Shown in pieces: positions 33,103-44,600 of a stretch of 64,000 nucleotides of DNA. The notes under the pieces were generated by a model that saw only the letters and a list, made by a program, of their open reading frames with translations, did no database searches and had not been told where the DNA came from. The first letter of the stretch is position 1; each line of letters starts with the position of its first letter. A program made the position numbers and the translations under genes. Source of the DNA: Aradus depressus (Eukaryota > Arthropoda > Insecta > Hemiptera > Aradidae); contig OY759221.1 of NCBI GenBank assembly GCA_963662175.1, positions 37,446,045 to 37,510,044 of the forward strand. The letters are read 5' to 3'.

Positions 33103-34777
33103 TCTATATTAATAAAGCTGAAACGGGGCATTCTTTTGAGCCCGATTGAATAATAGGCTATGTGGCGTCCCAGAATTTTGAACGGTAGGGAGGGTTGTAA
33201 GGGGGGGCCTAAGTATATAAATAGTTCTACCTCCTTACGGTTGGTCGGATTGTCATGAAATTTCACACGTAGTCTTTTTAAAAGCCAAACAGGAAAAAAA
33301 GGTGTGTGGCGTCCCAAAGTTTTGAACGGGAGGGGGGGTTGTGGGGGGGCCTAAGTATAAATATAGAGCTAACTCATTAACTAATGGGCGAATCGTCATG
33401 AAATTTCACATGTAGAATTTTTAAAAGCCAAATAGGAAAAAAAGGTGTGTGGCGTCCCAAAGTTTTGATCGGGAGGGGGGGTTGTAGGGGCTGCCTAAGT
33501 ATATAAATAGTGCTAACACATTAACTAATGGTCGAATTGTCATGAAATTTCACATGTAGTATTTTTAAAAGCCAAATAGGAAAAAAAGGTGTGTGGCGTC
33601 CCAAAGTTTTGATCGGGAGGGGGGGTTGTGGGGGGGCCTAAGTATAAATATAGAGCTAACTCATTAACTAATGGGCGAATCGTCATGAAATTTCACGTAG
33701 TATTTTTAAAAGCCAAATAGGAAGAAAAGGTGTGTGGCGTCCCAAAGTTTTGAACGGGAGGGCTGGTTGTAAGGGGGGCCTAAGTATAAATATAGAGCTA
33801 ATTCTTTAACGGTTGGTCGGATTGTCACGAAATTTCACATGGAGTATTCCTGAAGGCCAAATAGAAAAATAAGGTGTGTGGCGTCCCAAAGTTTTGAACG
33901 GGAGGGGTTGTTGTGGGGGGGCCTAAGTATAAATATAGAGCTAACTCATCAACTAATGGGCGAATCGTCATGAAATTTCACGTAGTATTTTTAAAAGCCA
34001 AATAGGAAGAAAAGGTGTGTGGCGTCCCAAAGTTTTGAACGGGAGGGGGGGTTGTGGGGGGGCCTAAGTATAAATATAGAGCTAACTCATCAACTAATGG
34101 GCGAATCGTCATGAAATTTCACGTAGTATTTTTAAAAGCCAAATAGGAAGAAAAGGTGTGTGGCGTCCCAAAGTTTTGAACGGGAGGGGGGGTTGTAAGG
34201 GGGGCCTAAGTATAAATATAGAGCTAATTCTTTAACGGTTGGTCGGATTGTCACGAAATTTCACATGGAGTATTCCTGAAGGCCAAATAGAAAAATAAGG
34301 TGTGTGGCGTCCCAAAGTTTTGAACGGGAGGGGGGGTTGTGGGGGGGCCTAAGTATAAATATAGAGCTAACTCATCAACTAATGAGCGAATCGTCATGAA
34401 ATTTCACATGTAGTATTTTTTAAAGCCAAATAGCAAAAAAAGGTGTGTGGTGTCCCAAAGTTTTGAACGGGAGGGGGGGTTGTAAGGGGGGCCTAAGTAT
34501 AAATATAGAGCTAATTCTTTAACGGTTGTCGGATTGTCACGAAATTTCACATGGAGGATTCCTGAAGGCCAAATAGAAAAATAAGGTGTGTGGCGTCCCA
34601 AAGTTTTGAACGGGAGGGGGGGTTGTGGGGGGGCCTAAGTATAAATATAGAGCTAACTCATCAACTAATGGGCGAATCGTCATGAAATTTCACATGTAGT
34701 ATTTTTAAAAGCCAAATAGGAAGAAAAGGTGTGTGGCGTCCCAAACTTTTGAACAGGAAGGAGGGTTGTGGGGGGGG
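33103..34777 (+). mobile_element. Second Helitron copy, 3'-truncated
   Basis: Starts A|TCTATATTAATAAAGCTG like the copy at 17703 but lacks ~95 bp just inside the 5' end (the GTTTGTTT/GTATGTAT part). It continues with ~148-bp units (gtgtggcgtcccaaagtttt) and stops at 34777 inside a unit, where the palindrome starts. The 33-bp minisatellite and the CTAG end are missing. Confidence 0.85.
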
Positions 34778-35085
34778 CAATAACTGCCGATGTAATGAAT
34801 GTATCGACACAAAATCATAGCCACTATGAAAGTCAAATACATATTGAGTTTTAGTTATAACGGTCGATTGGAGTTGAAGGGAGAACGGAAACGTAATTCA
34901 TAGACGATTTCTTCTGGTTTTTTTTTTAGCTTCACTCTTGATAATCGGCCTCGAAGTTTATAGCTCATCACTCAAATATTATAGGTTAGTGATATTTAAC
35001 ATTTTTGCAGAGATATTGTGAAACATTTGATAAAAATAAATAAAACGTATGTTTTTAAAAAAATATTTCACAAATAATATATAAT

Positions 35086-35123
35086 ATGGGAGTACTTTCG
35101 GTATTGCTACCATCTTCAGCCAT
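35086..35123 (-). ncRNA. Hammerhead-ribozyme-like core (left palindrome arm)
   Basis: Mirror copy of 35769-35806, identical in sequence. Confidence 0.5.
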
Positions 35124-35768
35124 GACTTAACAAATACTAAATTGAAGTTCAACTAGGTAGTTTACAATCCAGACGGTAGGTAGGTATCCTTTTTCAGCCC
35201 CTACGGGGTTTTCCTATCCTTTCTGCACAGTTAATATTTGAAATATGTAAAAACATAAAAAATGACATTTTGTCCCAAATTGGGATCTTAAAAATAAAAA
35301 ATTTGAAATACTATGTGTTGATTAAATGCATATATGAAGTGAATTTAAGATAACAATTGTTAATATACGAATAAAAATAAAATAAAAAGTTTTATAAAAT
35401 AAAATATACAGTTTTTTGAGAGAGTAAGTACATATATACAGAGACTGGAGGATTATATACCTACTTACTCTCTCAAAAAACTGTATATTTTATTTTATAA
35501 AACTTTTTATTTTATTTTTATTCGTATATTAACAATTGTTATCTTAAATTCACTTCATATATGCATTTAATCAACACATAGTATTTCAAATTTTTTATTT
35601 TTAAGATCCCAATTTGGGACAAAATGTCATTTTTTATGTTTTTACATATTTCAAATATTAACTGTGCAGAAAGGATAGGAAAACCCCGTAGGGGCTGAAA
35701 AAGGATACCTACCTACCGTCTGGATTGTAAACTACCTAGTTGAACTTCAATTTAGTATTTGTTAAGTC

Positions 35769-35806
35769 ATGGCTGAAGATGGTAGCAATACCGAAAGTAC
35801 TCCCAT
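35769..35806 (+). ncRNA. Hammerhead-ribozyme-like core (right palindrome arm)
   Basis: ATGG (stem I) CTGAAGA, one bulged T, GGTA-GCAA-TACC (stem II, GNRA loop), GAAA, GTAC (self-complementary stem III), TC (predicted cleavage after C at 35802), CCAT (stem I). This matches the type I hammerhead layout with minimal stem III reported for Penelope-like elements, which act as dimers. The extra T after CTGAAGA is the weak point. Confidence 0.55.
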
Positions 35807-36114
35807 ATTATATATTATTTGTGAAATATTTTTTTAAAAACATACGTTTTATTTATTTTTATCAAATGTTTCACAATATCTCTGCAAAAATGTTAAATAT
35901 CACTAACCTATAATATTTGAGTGATGAGCTATAAACTTCGAGGCCGATTATCAAGAGTGAAGCTAAAAAAAAACCCAGAAGAAATCGTCTATGAATTACG
36001 TTTCCGTTCTCCCTTCAACTCCAATCGACCGTTATAACTAAAACTCAATATGTATTTGACTTTCATAGTGGCTATGATTTTGTGTCGATACATTCATTAC
36101 ATCGGCAGTTATTG

Positions 36115-36435
36115 GGCATTTTGAGTTCAGCCCCCTCTGACTCCCTCTAGCCACTGAAAACTAATAGTTGTCGTCCATATAAGTTTTTGAATTATATAAC
36201 ATATGAGACTGTTGCCAGTGTCAATATAATTCTGATCGATTATAATATAATATAAAGTAATATTATTACTTCCACTATACTTCGTAGAGCTGGGAAAGTA
36301 AAAACGCTCCTCCATCCTAACAATTCAGATTTTTAAGAGAAAAGTAATTTTGCCTTAAATATTTTTTCCCTAAACTTCATCCCAGGTAATATTAAACCTG
36401 TAAAACTATTAGAAAAGTAAACTTCAATGGAAATT
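36115..36435. other. Family X continuation and AT-rich DNA
   Basis: 36115-36160 (attttgagttcagcccc) continues the family X sequence that ends the right palindrome arm (compare 60330 and 63980). Beyond this nothing is recognised. Confidence 0.35.
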
Positions 36436-36712
36436 GCGCCGGTAGCTCAGTGGCATGCGAGCTTGCTTACTCAGATCAAGGTCGCGGGTTAGAAACCCGG
36501 CCGAGGGCCTTAGTTTATTTTATCTGGGATGTAAAATAAACTTGAACACACTGTCCTTCGGATAGGACGTTAAGCGATGGTCTCGAGCCTATACGATGTC
36601 AGGTACTCGTTAAAGAGTCGGGCTCATGTCCACCAAAGTGATGAAAGAGCGCTCTGGTAGTAGGCGATATAACCTTGTAGTTAACGCCCGGGCATGATTC
36701 ATAATAACTATC
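36436..36712 (+). repeat. SINE copy with internal deletion
   Basis: Head 'gcgccggtagctcagtggca', body 'ccttcggataggacgttaag', 3' part 'caccaaagtgatgaaagagc'. The 'agacccc...aggactccc' middle is missing. Confidence 0.8.
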
Positions 36713-36825
36713 TTCAATGGAAATTAAAATTAAATAATTTAATTAAATAACTTGCGAAAGTTGACTTTAAAATGAAAAGAAACTTTATTCTGGGACTGAG
36801 CTCTATTAACAATTAGATTAGTTAG

Positions 36826-37066
36826 TTATTATGACTCATGCCCAGGCATTAACTACGAGTCAGACTCGACTGTTGGGATTCTAAATGTTGCCTACCCTAA
36901 ATGTGTATTCATCTAGGGTAGGGGATCTTTAACGAGTACCTGACATCGTACAGGCTCGGGATCATCGCTTAACGTCCCATCCGAAGGACGACATGCTTAA
37001 GTTATTTTTACTTACATGATTAATAAGAGCCTCGGTCGGGTATAAAATAGCAGTCCGAAAATAAAT
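36826..37066 (-). repeat. SINE copy (antisense), head incomplete
   Basis: 'actcatgcccaggcattaac', 'cgagtacctgacatcgtaca' and 'cccatccgaaggacgacatg' follow the reverse complement of the SINE up to 'agcctcggtcggg'. Confidence 0.8.
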
Positions 37067-37322
37067 GATTGCAGTGAAGAAAAACAAACAAAATTATAGT
37101 AAATATGAATAAATATATAATTAAAATAAACAGCTTAACTCAAAAGTAAACGAAAACAATTCAATTAAATTCAATTCTTTATTAGCCTTTAGGAAATACA
37201 TCTTTTAGGCTCAGGGTTCGGCCTGATATATACAGTATTCAGTTGAAAAAAGTACAAATAAATGAAAATAGAAAATAATAATAAAATACAAAATACAATA
37301 GAATCTTAGTTGGTTCCAGGAC

Positions 37323-37765
37323 ATGGGCTTGCGTCGTCGGGAGGTAGTTGAGTTGAGCAGGCTTCGGACGAACCACGGGCGTGTCAACAGAAACCTACAC
37401 ATCATCAAGGTGAGTAATAGTTGTCAGTGCGACCGGTGCGGCAGCACAGAGGATATGGACCATGTGATAATGAGGTGTCTGAAGTACGAGGAGACGAGAC
37501 GAAAGTATCCAGATCCCAACCGGACGGACAGCCTGCAGGTTTGCCTCAAGAACCCCGTCAAAGACAAATATAAACAACTTATAGACTTTCTTCAGCACAT
37601 TCAAATAGTCATTTTATTTATTTATTTTTTATTTATTTATTTATTTTTTCTTTACAATTCATTACTGTACTTATGATTTTTACTGTTGATTCCTTGTTGT
37701 TTTCACATGACAGTATAGCTTGTAATTGAGCTGTTGTCAATAAATAAATTAAAAAAAAAAAAAAA
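37323..37765 (+). pseudogene. Non-LTR retrotransposon 3' end (RT C-terminal zinc-binding region)
   Basis: The frame from 37323 reads L-S-R-L-R-T-N-H-G-R-V-N then C-x-C-x2-C and H-x4-C (MDHVIMRC), the usual C-terminal region of LINE reverse transcriptases. It is followed by an untranslated tail ending 'caataaataaatt' and poly(A) near 37750-37766. Heavily 5'-truncated copy. Confidence 0.7.
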
Positions 37766-37778
37766 ATCTTAGTTAACA

Positions 37779-37862
37779 GAATCATAATCATACAATAGAA
37801 TCATAATCATAATCATACAATAATCATAATCATAATCATAATCATACAATAATCATAATCAT
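37779..37862 (+). repeat. Microsatellite (CATAAT)n
   Basis: Imperfect repeats of 'aatcataatcat' interspersed with 'acaatag'. Confidence 0.85.
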
Positions 37863-38506
37863 CCTCTAATTTTTAGCGCCCTTACTATGATATTATTGAG
37901 GTTTTGGTTGTTTGCAATGTTGAAAAGGGTCTTGTGAGGTTGTGGGCTCTTTAGTGCTTCTACCACTTTTTCCTTAGTACTTTTTTCTTTGTTGGCTGAA
38001 GGCTGGACACTCCATGATGAAGTGATGGATGTCGTCCGGTCGGTCTTCGTTGCAGACACTATAGCTGTCTTCCCTGTTGAAGAGGTAGGTCACTCCTCCC
38101 ATCGTCACTCTAGTCAGGCTTTCTCTACACAGCCTGCCATCTGAGTCAACACTCTCGTCCTCTCGATGTTCGTCCTCAGCTTTAAGTAGACGTTGTAGCC
38201 GTAAATATCTTTGTATGTGAGGTTATAGTTAGATTCGAGGATGTGCTGAATGTCTCTATCGCGGCTCCTTTCTTCAAATCGACTCACAATCTTTTTCTTA
38301 TGCCTGCTAATAAGATCAGGGTCCTGAGTATCCCATAACCATGAATAGCCTACAGAGGTTAGGATATTCCGGAGTTGAATCACCCAGTTGTAGGCCGGTA
38401 GGTCTGAAGGCGGCTTGCTCAGGAACAGGAGACGTTCATAACACAGTCTAGGGTACCTGTCGGCCGGTATTTTATAAGTAGTCCAGTATGTTATAAACAA
38501 AAACAA
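37859..38506 (-). pseudogene. Non-LTR retrotransposon C-terminal remnant, frameshifted
   Basis: Minus-strand frame 38506-38114 (YPRLCYERLLFLS; YLKLRTNIERTRVLTQMAG) is followed in another frame by VCNEDRPDDIHHFIMECP, then a switch to LFNIANNQNLNNIIVRALK. L-R-T plus C-x-(E/D)-D-x2-H-x4-C-P is the LINE RT C-terminal signature. At least one frameshift and a stop break it. Confidence 0.65.
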
Positions 38507-39164
38507 TGTATCTATATAAATTCAGGGATGAAAGAAAGAGAGATATATCAAAAAACAGACGGAAAAGAATATATGAATAACTTATTTTAAAATAAAAGGG
38601 AGGATGCTCGGACATGGATCGAAATTAATTTAAGAAAACACTGTAAATAAGGTTATAAACAAAAATAATTGAAAATAAATAAAGACAATAATAAAATAAA
38701 AACAGACATAATACAATTAAGCTGAAGAGGGGGAAAATACAGAGGAAAGGAAATGAAAGGCTAATCAGAGGAAAATATTGTATCGAAGAGGAATTGAAAC
38801 TGAGAGGGTTTGAAGGAAACCATGGAAGGAGAATGAGTTGTGAGAGACAGAGGAGCGATGGGAGGGGATGGAAAGGTCCGAAGGACGGGATCTAGTGTGT
38901 CCTTGGTGGACGGAGGATTTAAATTGGAACTTTTGGTAAAGATAGTAGGGTTCTGTGGATTTTAGAAATTGGAAGAGGAAAAGGAGTTTATTTAAAATGA
39001 TAAGCTCGCGGCACGGACCAGTGAACAACTAATTATCTGATAGTCCTGACAAGCTGAGAACTGTTCTTTTCAATACGTCAATACTCTAATACGATTTTCC
39101 AAAGTTGTGTTTACATTTCTGCCAGTATTTTTAATTTAAGATTTGGGGTTCTTTTGAATAAATT
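38507..39164. other. Purine-rich DNA, no gene recognised
   Basis: 38520-39010 is rich in GA words on the plus strand. A minus-strand frame of 87 codons (38765-39028) has no recognised motif. It may belong to the body of the LINE remnant at 37859-38506. Confidence 0.3.
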
Positions 39165-39600
39165 GAGAGTATTTGAACCCCAAATCCTCCCCCCGTCTCC
39201 TTAGCTTCTCCCATGCCGATATGCATCTAAAATTGACTCTATTTGTTCTCTATCTAATGTTAGTAGAATGTTTCACATTTTCCCCATGTAGAGTATTACC
39301 TGACATATTCACCAAGTCATTGGTGAATCACCGACAATGTAAATTCTCAGCTTGAATTAATCAACTAAGTTTTGCCCTTCCTCTCTAACTAATTATAGAA
39401 ACTTGATAAGTATCGCTCTTATTGGGTTTTGGATTTACATTTGAAATTTCGTGTCAATATCTTCGTAACGTAGGAAGTTTTTGGGGTTCTTATATTAACC
39501 CCTCCCTTTTATTATTGACCGATTCGCCTCAAAACCAATCTGGGGATACATATAAAATTTCGTGTCGATATATTCGAATTTCTGATCGATTACATACACT
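39165..39600 (+). repeat. Family X copy
   Basis: 'tgaatcaccgacaatgtaaa', 'attaatcaactaagttttgc', 'tttcgtgtcgatatattcga' match words at 48380-48760, 54440, 60190-60310 and 63900. The family is unclassified; no protein seen. Confidence 0.45.
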
Positions 39601-39667
39601 TAGGTTTGGGGATTTAAGTGGTATGGCGAAGTGGAAAAATAAAAATTAAATACTTTTTTCATTAAAA

Positions 39668-40735
39668 AATTGTTCCATCTACCCAAAAATACGCCAAATT
39701 ACATAGTATATTTTGAAACTGGAGTGAAGCCACTATTCCTTTATTATTTCAGGTTACATTTTAATTATATTCAAAAAACTCTCCTTTTACCTGATCACCG
39801 TCTTCCGAAAGTCCTAGCTGAAGAAGTAATTAAAGCGAAAATGTTTTGGAACAAGGAATATGTAGATTTGTGTAATAAACACAATATCCAAGTTCACCAA
39901 TATCTGAATCATGATAAGAGTAGAATTTGTATAGAAATGTTACTGGATAATGTAGAAAGGGGTTTTTAAAATGACTTGTTTAATGAAGCATCCAGCTCAC
40001 GTTTTCATGGTCTGTATAAGGATCTCAATTTTGATTTGGGGGAGAATCACTACATTAAAGATGGAAACAAATTATGCTTGATGCGTACTATAATGAAGCT
40101 TAGGGGACAGTTGCTATACCTGAATTTCAACGTGAGCAGGAGAGAAGAGCAATTCCTCTGTTTGCTCTGTAACCTGAGGGGTGGAGGACCTGTTCCATTT
40201 TGTTGGGGTATGTCCCGTCCTTAGAGAGGCCAGGCAGAGGTGGCTGGGCAAACCTATCCTAGGAAGAGGGGAACTTATCGCTTTTCTGAGTGGGAAAAAC
40301 TGGAATCTGATCTATAACTACGCAAGGGCTGCATCTAAATATAGAAATATGTTAATTCGGGAATTTAATTTCTAGGACCCTCCTTCCTTCATGTAATTTA
40401 TGACTATTACCATTTACCCGCCATGTTGTTTAGTTAATTTTATTTGGTTTCTTGTCTTTATTTTATTTTCTCATTATTCGCATTATTATTTTTGTATGTT
40501 TTATGTTTACATATATTTTTTTAAAAGAACTTAACGATGATTATTTATTCTCTTCATTTATTTATATAAGGTAATATTTTTTGTTTTTCATTATCAAATA
40601 TCTGTAATGCCAACTCCGACTGACGGCCTAAATGGCTATAGTCTGTTTTTTTTTCTTTGTATATTTCTTGGAATGATGTTATTTTTCTTCTTTTAATAAA
40701 AACCATTCTATTCTATTCTATTCTACACTTAGTGA
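39668..40735 (+). pseudogene. LINE 3' end with ATTCT tail
   Basis: A frame with one stop (39967) and one frame change (~40185) reads K-L-R-G-Q-L-L-Y-L-N, C-L-L-C, E-D-L-F-H-F-V-G-V-C-P, the RT C-terminal zinc-binding region, followed by ~350 bp untranslated DNA ending 'aataaaaacc' and ATTCT repeats (40706-40730). The residues before it (39670-39970) may be the preceding part of the ORF2 product. Confidence 0.65.
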
Positions 40736-41372
40736 AATTGTTATCCTATAGTCCTCCTGCGGCCCTCATGAGGGCAGGTAACAGAGTAATTTTGTTTTAG
40801 GAGCTACATATTAATATCGAATATAATTTTTACCTTTTTTTTCTTCCCTTCGAATAAACCAAGATGATATGAATGCATCGATATTAAATTTTGTGGTTTC
40901 ACAAATCCATAGTAAGATATCTACTGACTTTCAGGCAAAGAAGAAGAAAAGGGGAAAGAAAAAAAATATTATTTCTAAGATTTTTAAATATTTAACACTT
41001 GCATTTTCATGTTAAATTATTAGCAAACTAGAAACTTATTTTTAATTATATATTATGAAGCGATTAGGGAGGTTTATGTACTTTTTTTGTTGTATATTTT
41101 CTAAATCACAGTTATAAAATGAACCCCTTAAAACCGGTTCGTCTCCTTTGAATTTCCCGCTTTACAAAAAGTAACAATAGCTGAGGCTCTGATTGACTGA
41201 GGCTCATCCCCACTCCAGAGCACAAGTGGGAGGTTCTTCCATCGCCCCACGTGTTACCTTCTTTGTTTAAAATCAAACTACGTTGGGTGTGTACCGTTCG
41301 AAGTTTCACCGATAATTTATTCTATTTATTTATGTAACTACTGTGTTATTGTGTATTTATTAGCTGTTCACG

Positions 41373-41682
41373 ATGAGTGATGAAGTGGCTGAGTACGTTC
41401 GGCAACGTGTGAAGGAAACTCAGTGTGCGGAACGGGTCAAAAGAAGAGAACTTTTATATAGCAAACAAAGAAAATTAGTGGCAGAACAAAGAGACAGTAA
41501 AACAAGTGATGAGTATAAAGAAAAAGATATTATAGATGCTGCACATTCTATTCGAGGTTCAAATACTAACAAAGAAAAAGCCTTCACAGTTTTAAAAAAT
41601 TCCTTTATTCAACATCCATCTCATACTGTCACATTTATGAAAGTCGAGGGAGGTCTACATGCGTTAGTCGGTCATTTAATGA
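41373..41682 (+). CDS. ARM protein exon 1
   Basis: Start ATG, basic N-terminal segment and first helices; donor A|GTAAGT, ends in phase 1. Confidence 0.8.
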
Positions 41683-44600
41683 GTAAGTACTCTACTGATA
41701 TTTCTCTGTATAAATATTGATAAGAATTTTAAGTACTTTCTTCTATCTTTCTCTATATAAATATTCCTTAATAATTTCAGATAATGTATTTTTATTTTTG
41801 TGTTGTAGGTCAAAATCCTTTTGACCAGCTTCTTGCAGCCGAATCCTGCTGTAATTTGTCTTTAGGTGATTCAAAAACATGTTTCAAACTTGCTAAAGCC
41901 GCAACTCCTTATTTAGTCACAATATTGCAAGGATTAAATCTCAACTTAATGGTTAGTGTACATTCTTTTTTTTATTATTAATGTATAAAAAAAAAAAAGT
42001 TGCCATTATATGATATATTTTTAATAATGTGTATATTTTTCTGTAGAATGTAGTTCTTCAAACTCTGGGCAACTTGAGCGGTAGCGGTGAGAAAACGTGT
42101 CAGATCCTGCAAATACAGGGAGTTCTTAAAGCATTTGAGCATACAATCAAAATACCTGAATTAAGAGAGCCGACAGCCAAAGCTCTTGTTATGTTCACAA
42201 AAAATGCCTCCAACATTCTTAAGTAAGTGTATAAAAACAGTATTTTTTAAAGATTAGGAAATGATATCTAATTTATCTGGTAAATCATATATAAAATTCA
42301 GAGGATATGAAGAAGTTCTTATCAATATTTTCACGGAATTTGTTGTTCAATCCAGAGAAAGCGGGAAACAAAATCGAAGAAAGTTTGAAAAAAAATCGTG
42401 TTGGAGTAAAATCCTATTTATTAAGTTTATTATTCAAAATAGTGTTTACAGATAATTTTCACTGATCATCTATAACAATACCTTTCGGATTTAGGAGCCC
42501 AAAAGTAATAGAAAACAAACAGAATTAATCACCAGAGTGTAATTACTGGTTTAAGATTATTTTTAAACGAGAACTGTAATTTGCGTCTTATGTTTTGTAG
42601 CCTTGAAAGTATTGAAATAACATAAATCTCCATTTTATCTCCGTTTTAGAAGTAACACATTGTCATGAATAAAAATTAGTACAATTGAGATCTTTTTCTT
42701 ATGTAAATAATAAGTACAAAGATTGTCACATTTATTTATATCGGACTAAAGTACTCAATAGAAGAAAGAGCAACCAATATCTTAGTTTCCAAAATTTCTT
42801 ACGTTACACAACTAAGTATTTAAACAATTATCTGCTATATTATATTTCACAAAAAGTGTCATTTTCTTTTAACAATATAACATTTTATAATTGTGAAAAA
42901 CATCCGTTACAAATGAATCAGGTGAATTGTAAATTGTGTAGTTTACTGTTATTTTCGTACTCCGTTACAGTGAGTAACAGTAAATGTTTGGTAACTGTTT
43001 CATATTGTTCTCTATATTAGTTCCATGTGTGTCTTTTCTATTAATTCACTGGTAGAATTGTTAAAGTGTCCATTTTGTCCCCAACTTCATAAATATTTCA
43101 TTATACCAGCTAACGTGGCCCTGAACTTTACCTTCCTGATTTTCTTTGTCTTCTTTTGTCCATTTCTTATTTTACTTTTACTTTAGCTCTTTTATCGCTA
43201 TGTTTTTCTGTGTTTATATTGTCCATTTGCATTGAACCATTATTTTACAAATAATAATTTGAATCGCTTTCCTGTGCACATTTATTTGTTTACATTTGTG
43301 AAGTTCAACCTTCAAGTGTCAAGGGAAGTCGAGATTCTATCGTATAAGGAAGAAGGCTCAGAATTTGCTCAGCATTTCGGAAATTGTTTATTTCCTGCTT
43401 CAACTTCGGACAATACAATAACTACAAAACATACATAATAGAGAGGAAGAAAAACATTCAAAATTATTTAAATAAAAGTTAAGATTATCAAACACATCAC
43501 ACATCTACTCTAGTTATAATAAGGTATCTTTCTTGTTAATAAAAGATATATGTAGATTCTAAGTATGGAATTGTCTTAAATTACTGTCTACCAGTGTTGC
43601 ATATATAAGAGCATATATATATTTTTTTGTATTTTTTATTATAATGATTCTAGATATATTTTTAAATTTGTTTTGGATCTCGAGGCTAGTTTACGCCTAC
43701 TGCCAATAAGGAAAACTATTTTTTCCTCTTTTTTGTGTTTTTTGGGAAGTCAGAGCCTTTTTTCGGGTAAGCGAATAATTTTAGTTTTATTTGTAGGAAA
43801 AAATACGTATGAACTATATTTAAAAATAAAAAAAATCGTATGTCATATAAACATGTATTTCAGTTTTCTCTACAATTATTAGTTGAAAAGATTTTTGATT
43901 AGGTCATAAATATATACGGTATTTTGTAAAATGTACTTAGGCCCCAGAGTAAAGTTGTCTCAATTTTCGTTTGATTTCGGCCAAAATCTAATCAGATCTA
44001 AGTTAGCACATGTGACTCCTTCATTACAAATTTCTAGTTCATAGCTACTATTGTTCTTGCGTTACAGCAGTCACAACTTCCCAATCACATACGCACAGAC
44101 AGACATCATCGCGAAAATGGTAAAACGTATTCAGGGGACCTTGAAAAGTGAAAATCCTTTGAAACATCGATCTCAGATTTTCGTACGATTACAATACTGT
44201 AGGCATAAGAAAATAAATACGGATTTAATCGCGGTTTTGTGCTGCCCAAAATTTTATGAGATGAGTGATATGTTACATGGAAACAAACAAAGATGTGGTC
44301 AACTAATCTGAGATTTATTTTTACAGAGAGAATGAGGTTGAAGACATCACCCGACTGATCGTGCCCTACTTCGAGATGTGCCAGAGTGTCCAGTGGTTAG
44401 CATATCTTCTCTCCTCACTGCCCAGTGTGGTCACAGTTCTGATCCAGTGTGATATTCCCATTAAGGTCCTCCATTATCTCAGCTCTCTGAGGCGGCTCAG
44501 GTCGGACAACGTCATCTCGGTCACTTCCCAGGTACCCTTTACTGATATTTATCACATTTTTTTAATGCATATGTGGCTGTGATTAGAGTGAGTACTTATT

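Larger units (their letters stand above)
34778..36114. repeat. Giant near-perfect palindrome, two 653-bp arms
   Basis: Left arm 34778-35430 and right arm 35462-36114 are reverse complements around a 31-bp spacer (35431-35461). Both ends give the same centre (35446). By eye I found one substitution, in the T-run near 34920 against the A-run near 35970. Each arm holds, from outside in: a family X segment, the body of the hammerhead-associated family, the hammerhead-like core, then AT-rich sequence. The arms are chimeric, so this looks like inverted duplication of genomic DNA rather than one transposon. Confidence 0.95.

Noticed and set aside
17418..33317. Many 60-109-codon frames on both strands in the array
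   Set aside because: They recur at the satellite period and derive from the antisense SINE; there is no start context or known domain. Kept only as a low-interest finding.
35740..35806. Type III hammerhead using the upstream 'agtatttgttaagtc'
   Set aside because: Stem III could pair (AGTATT with the bases after GAAA), but no stem I forms between the cleavage site and CTGAAGA. The type I reading fits better.
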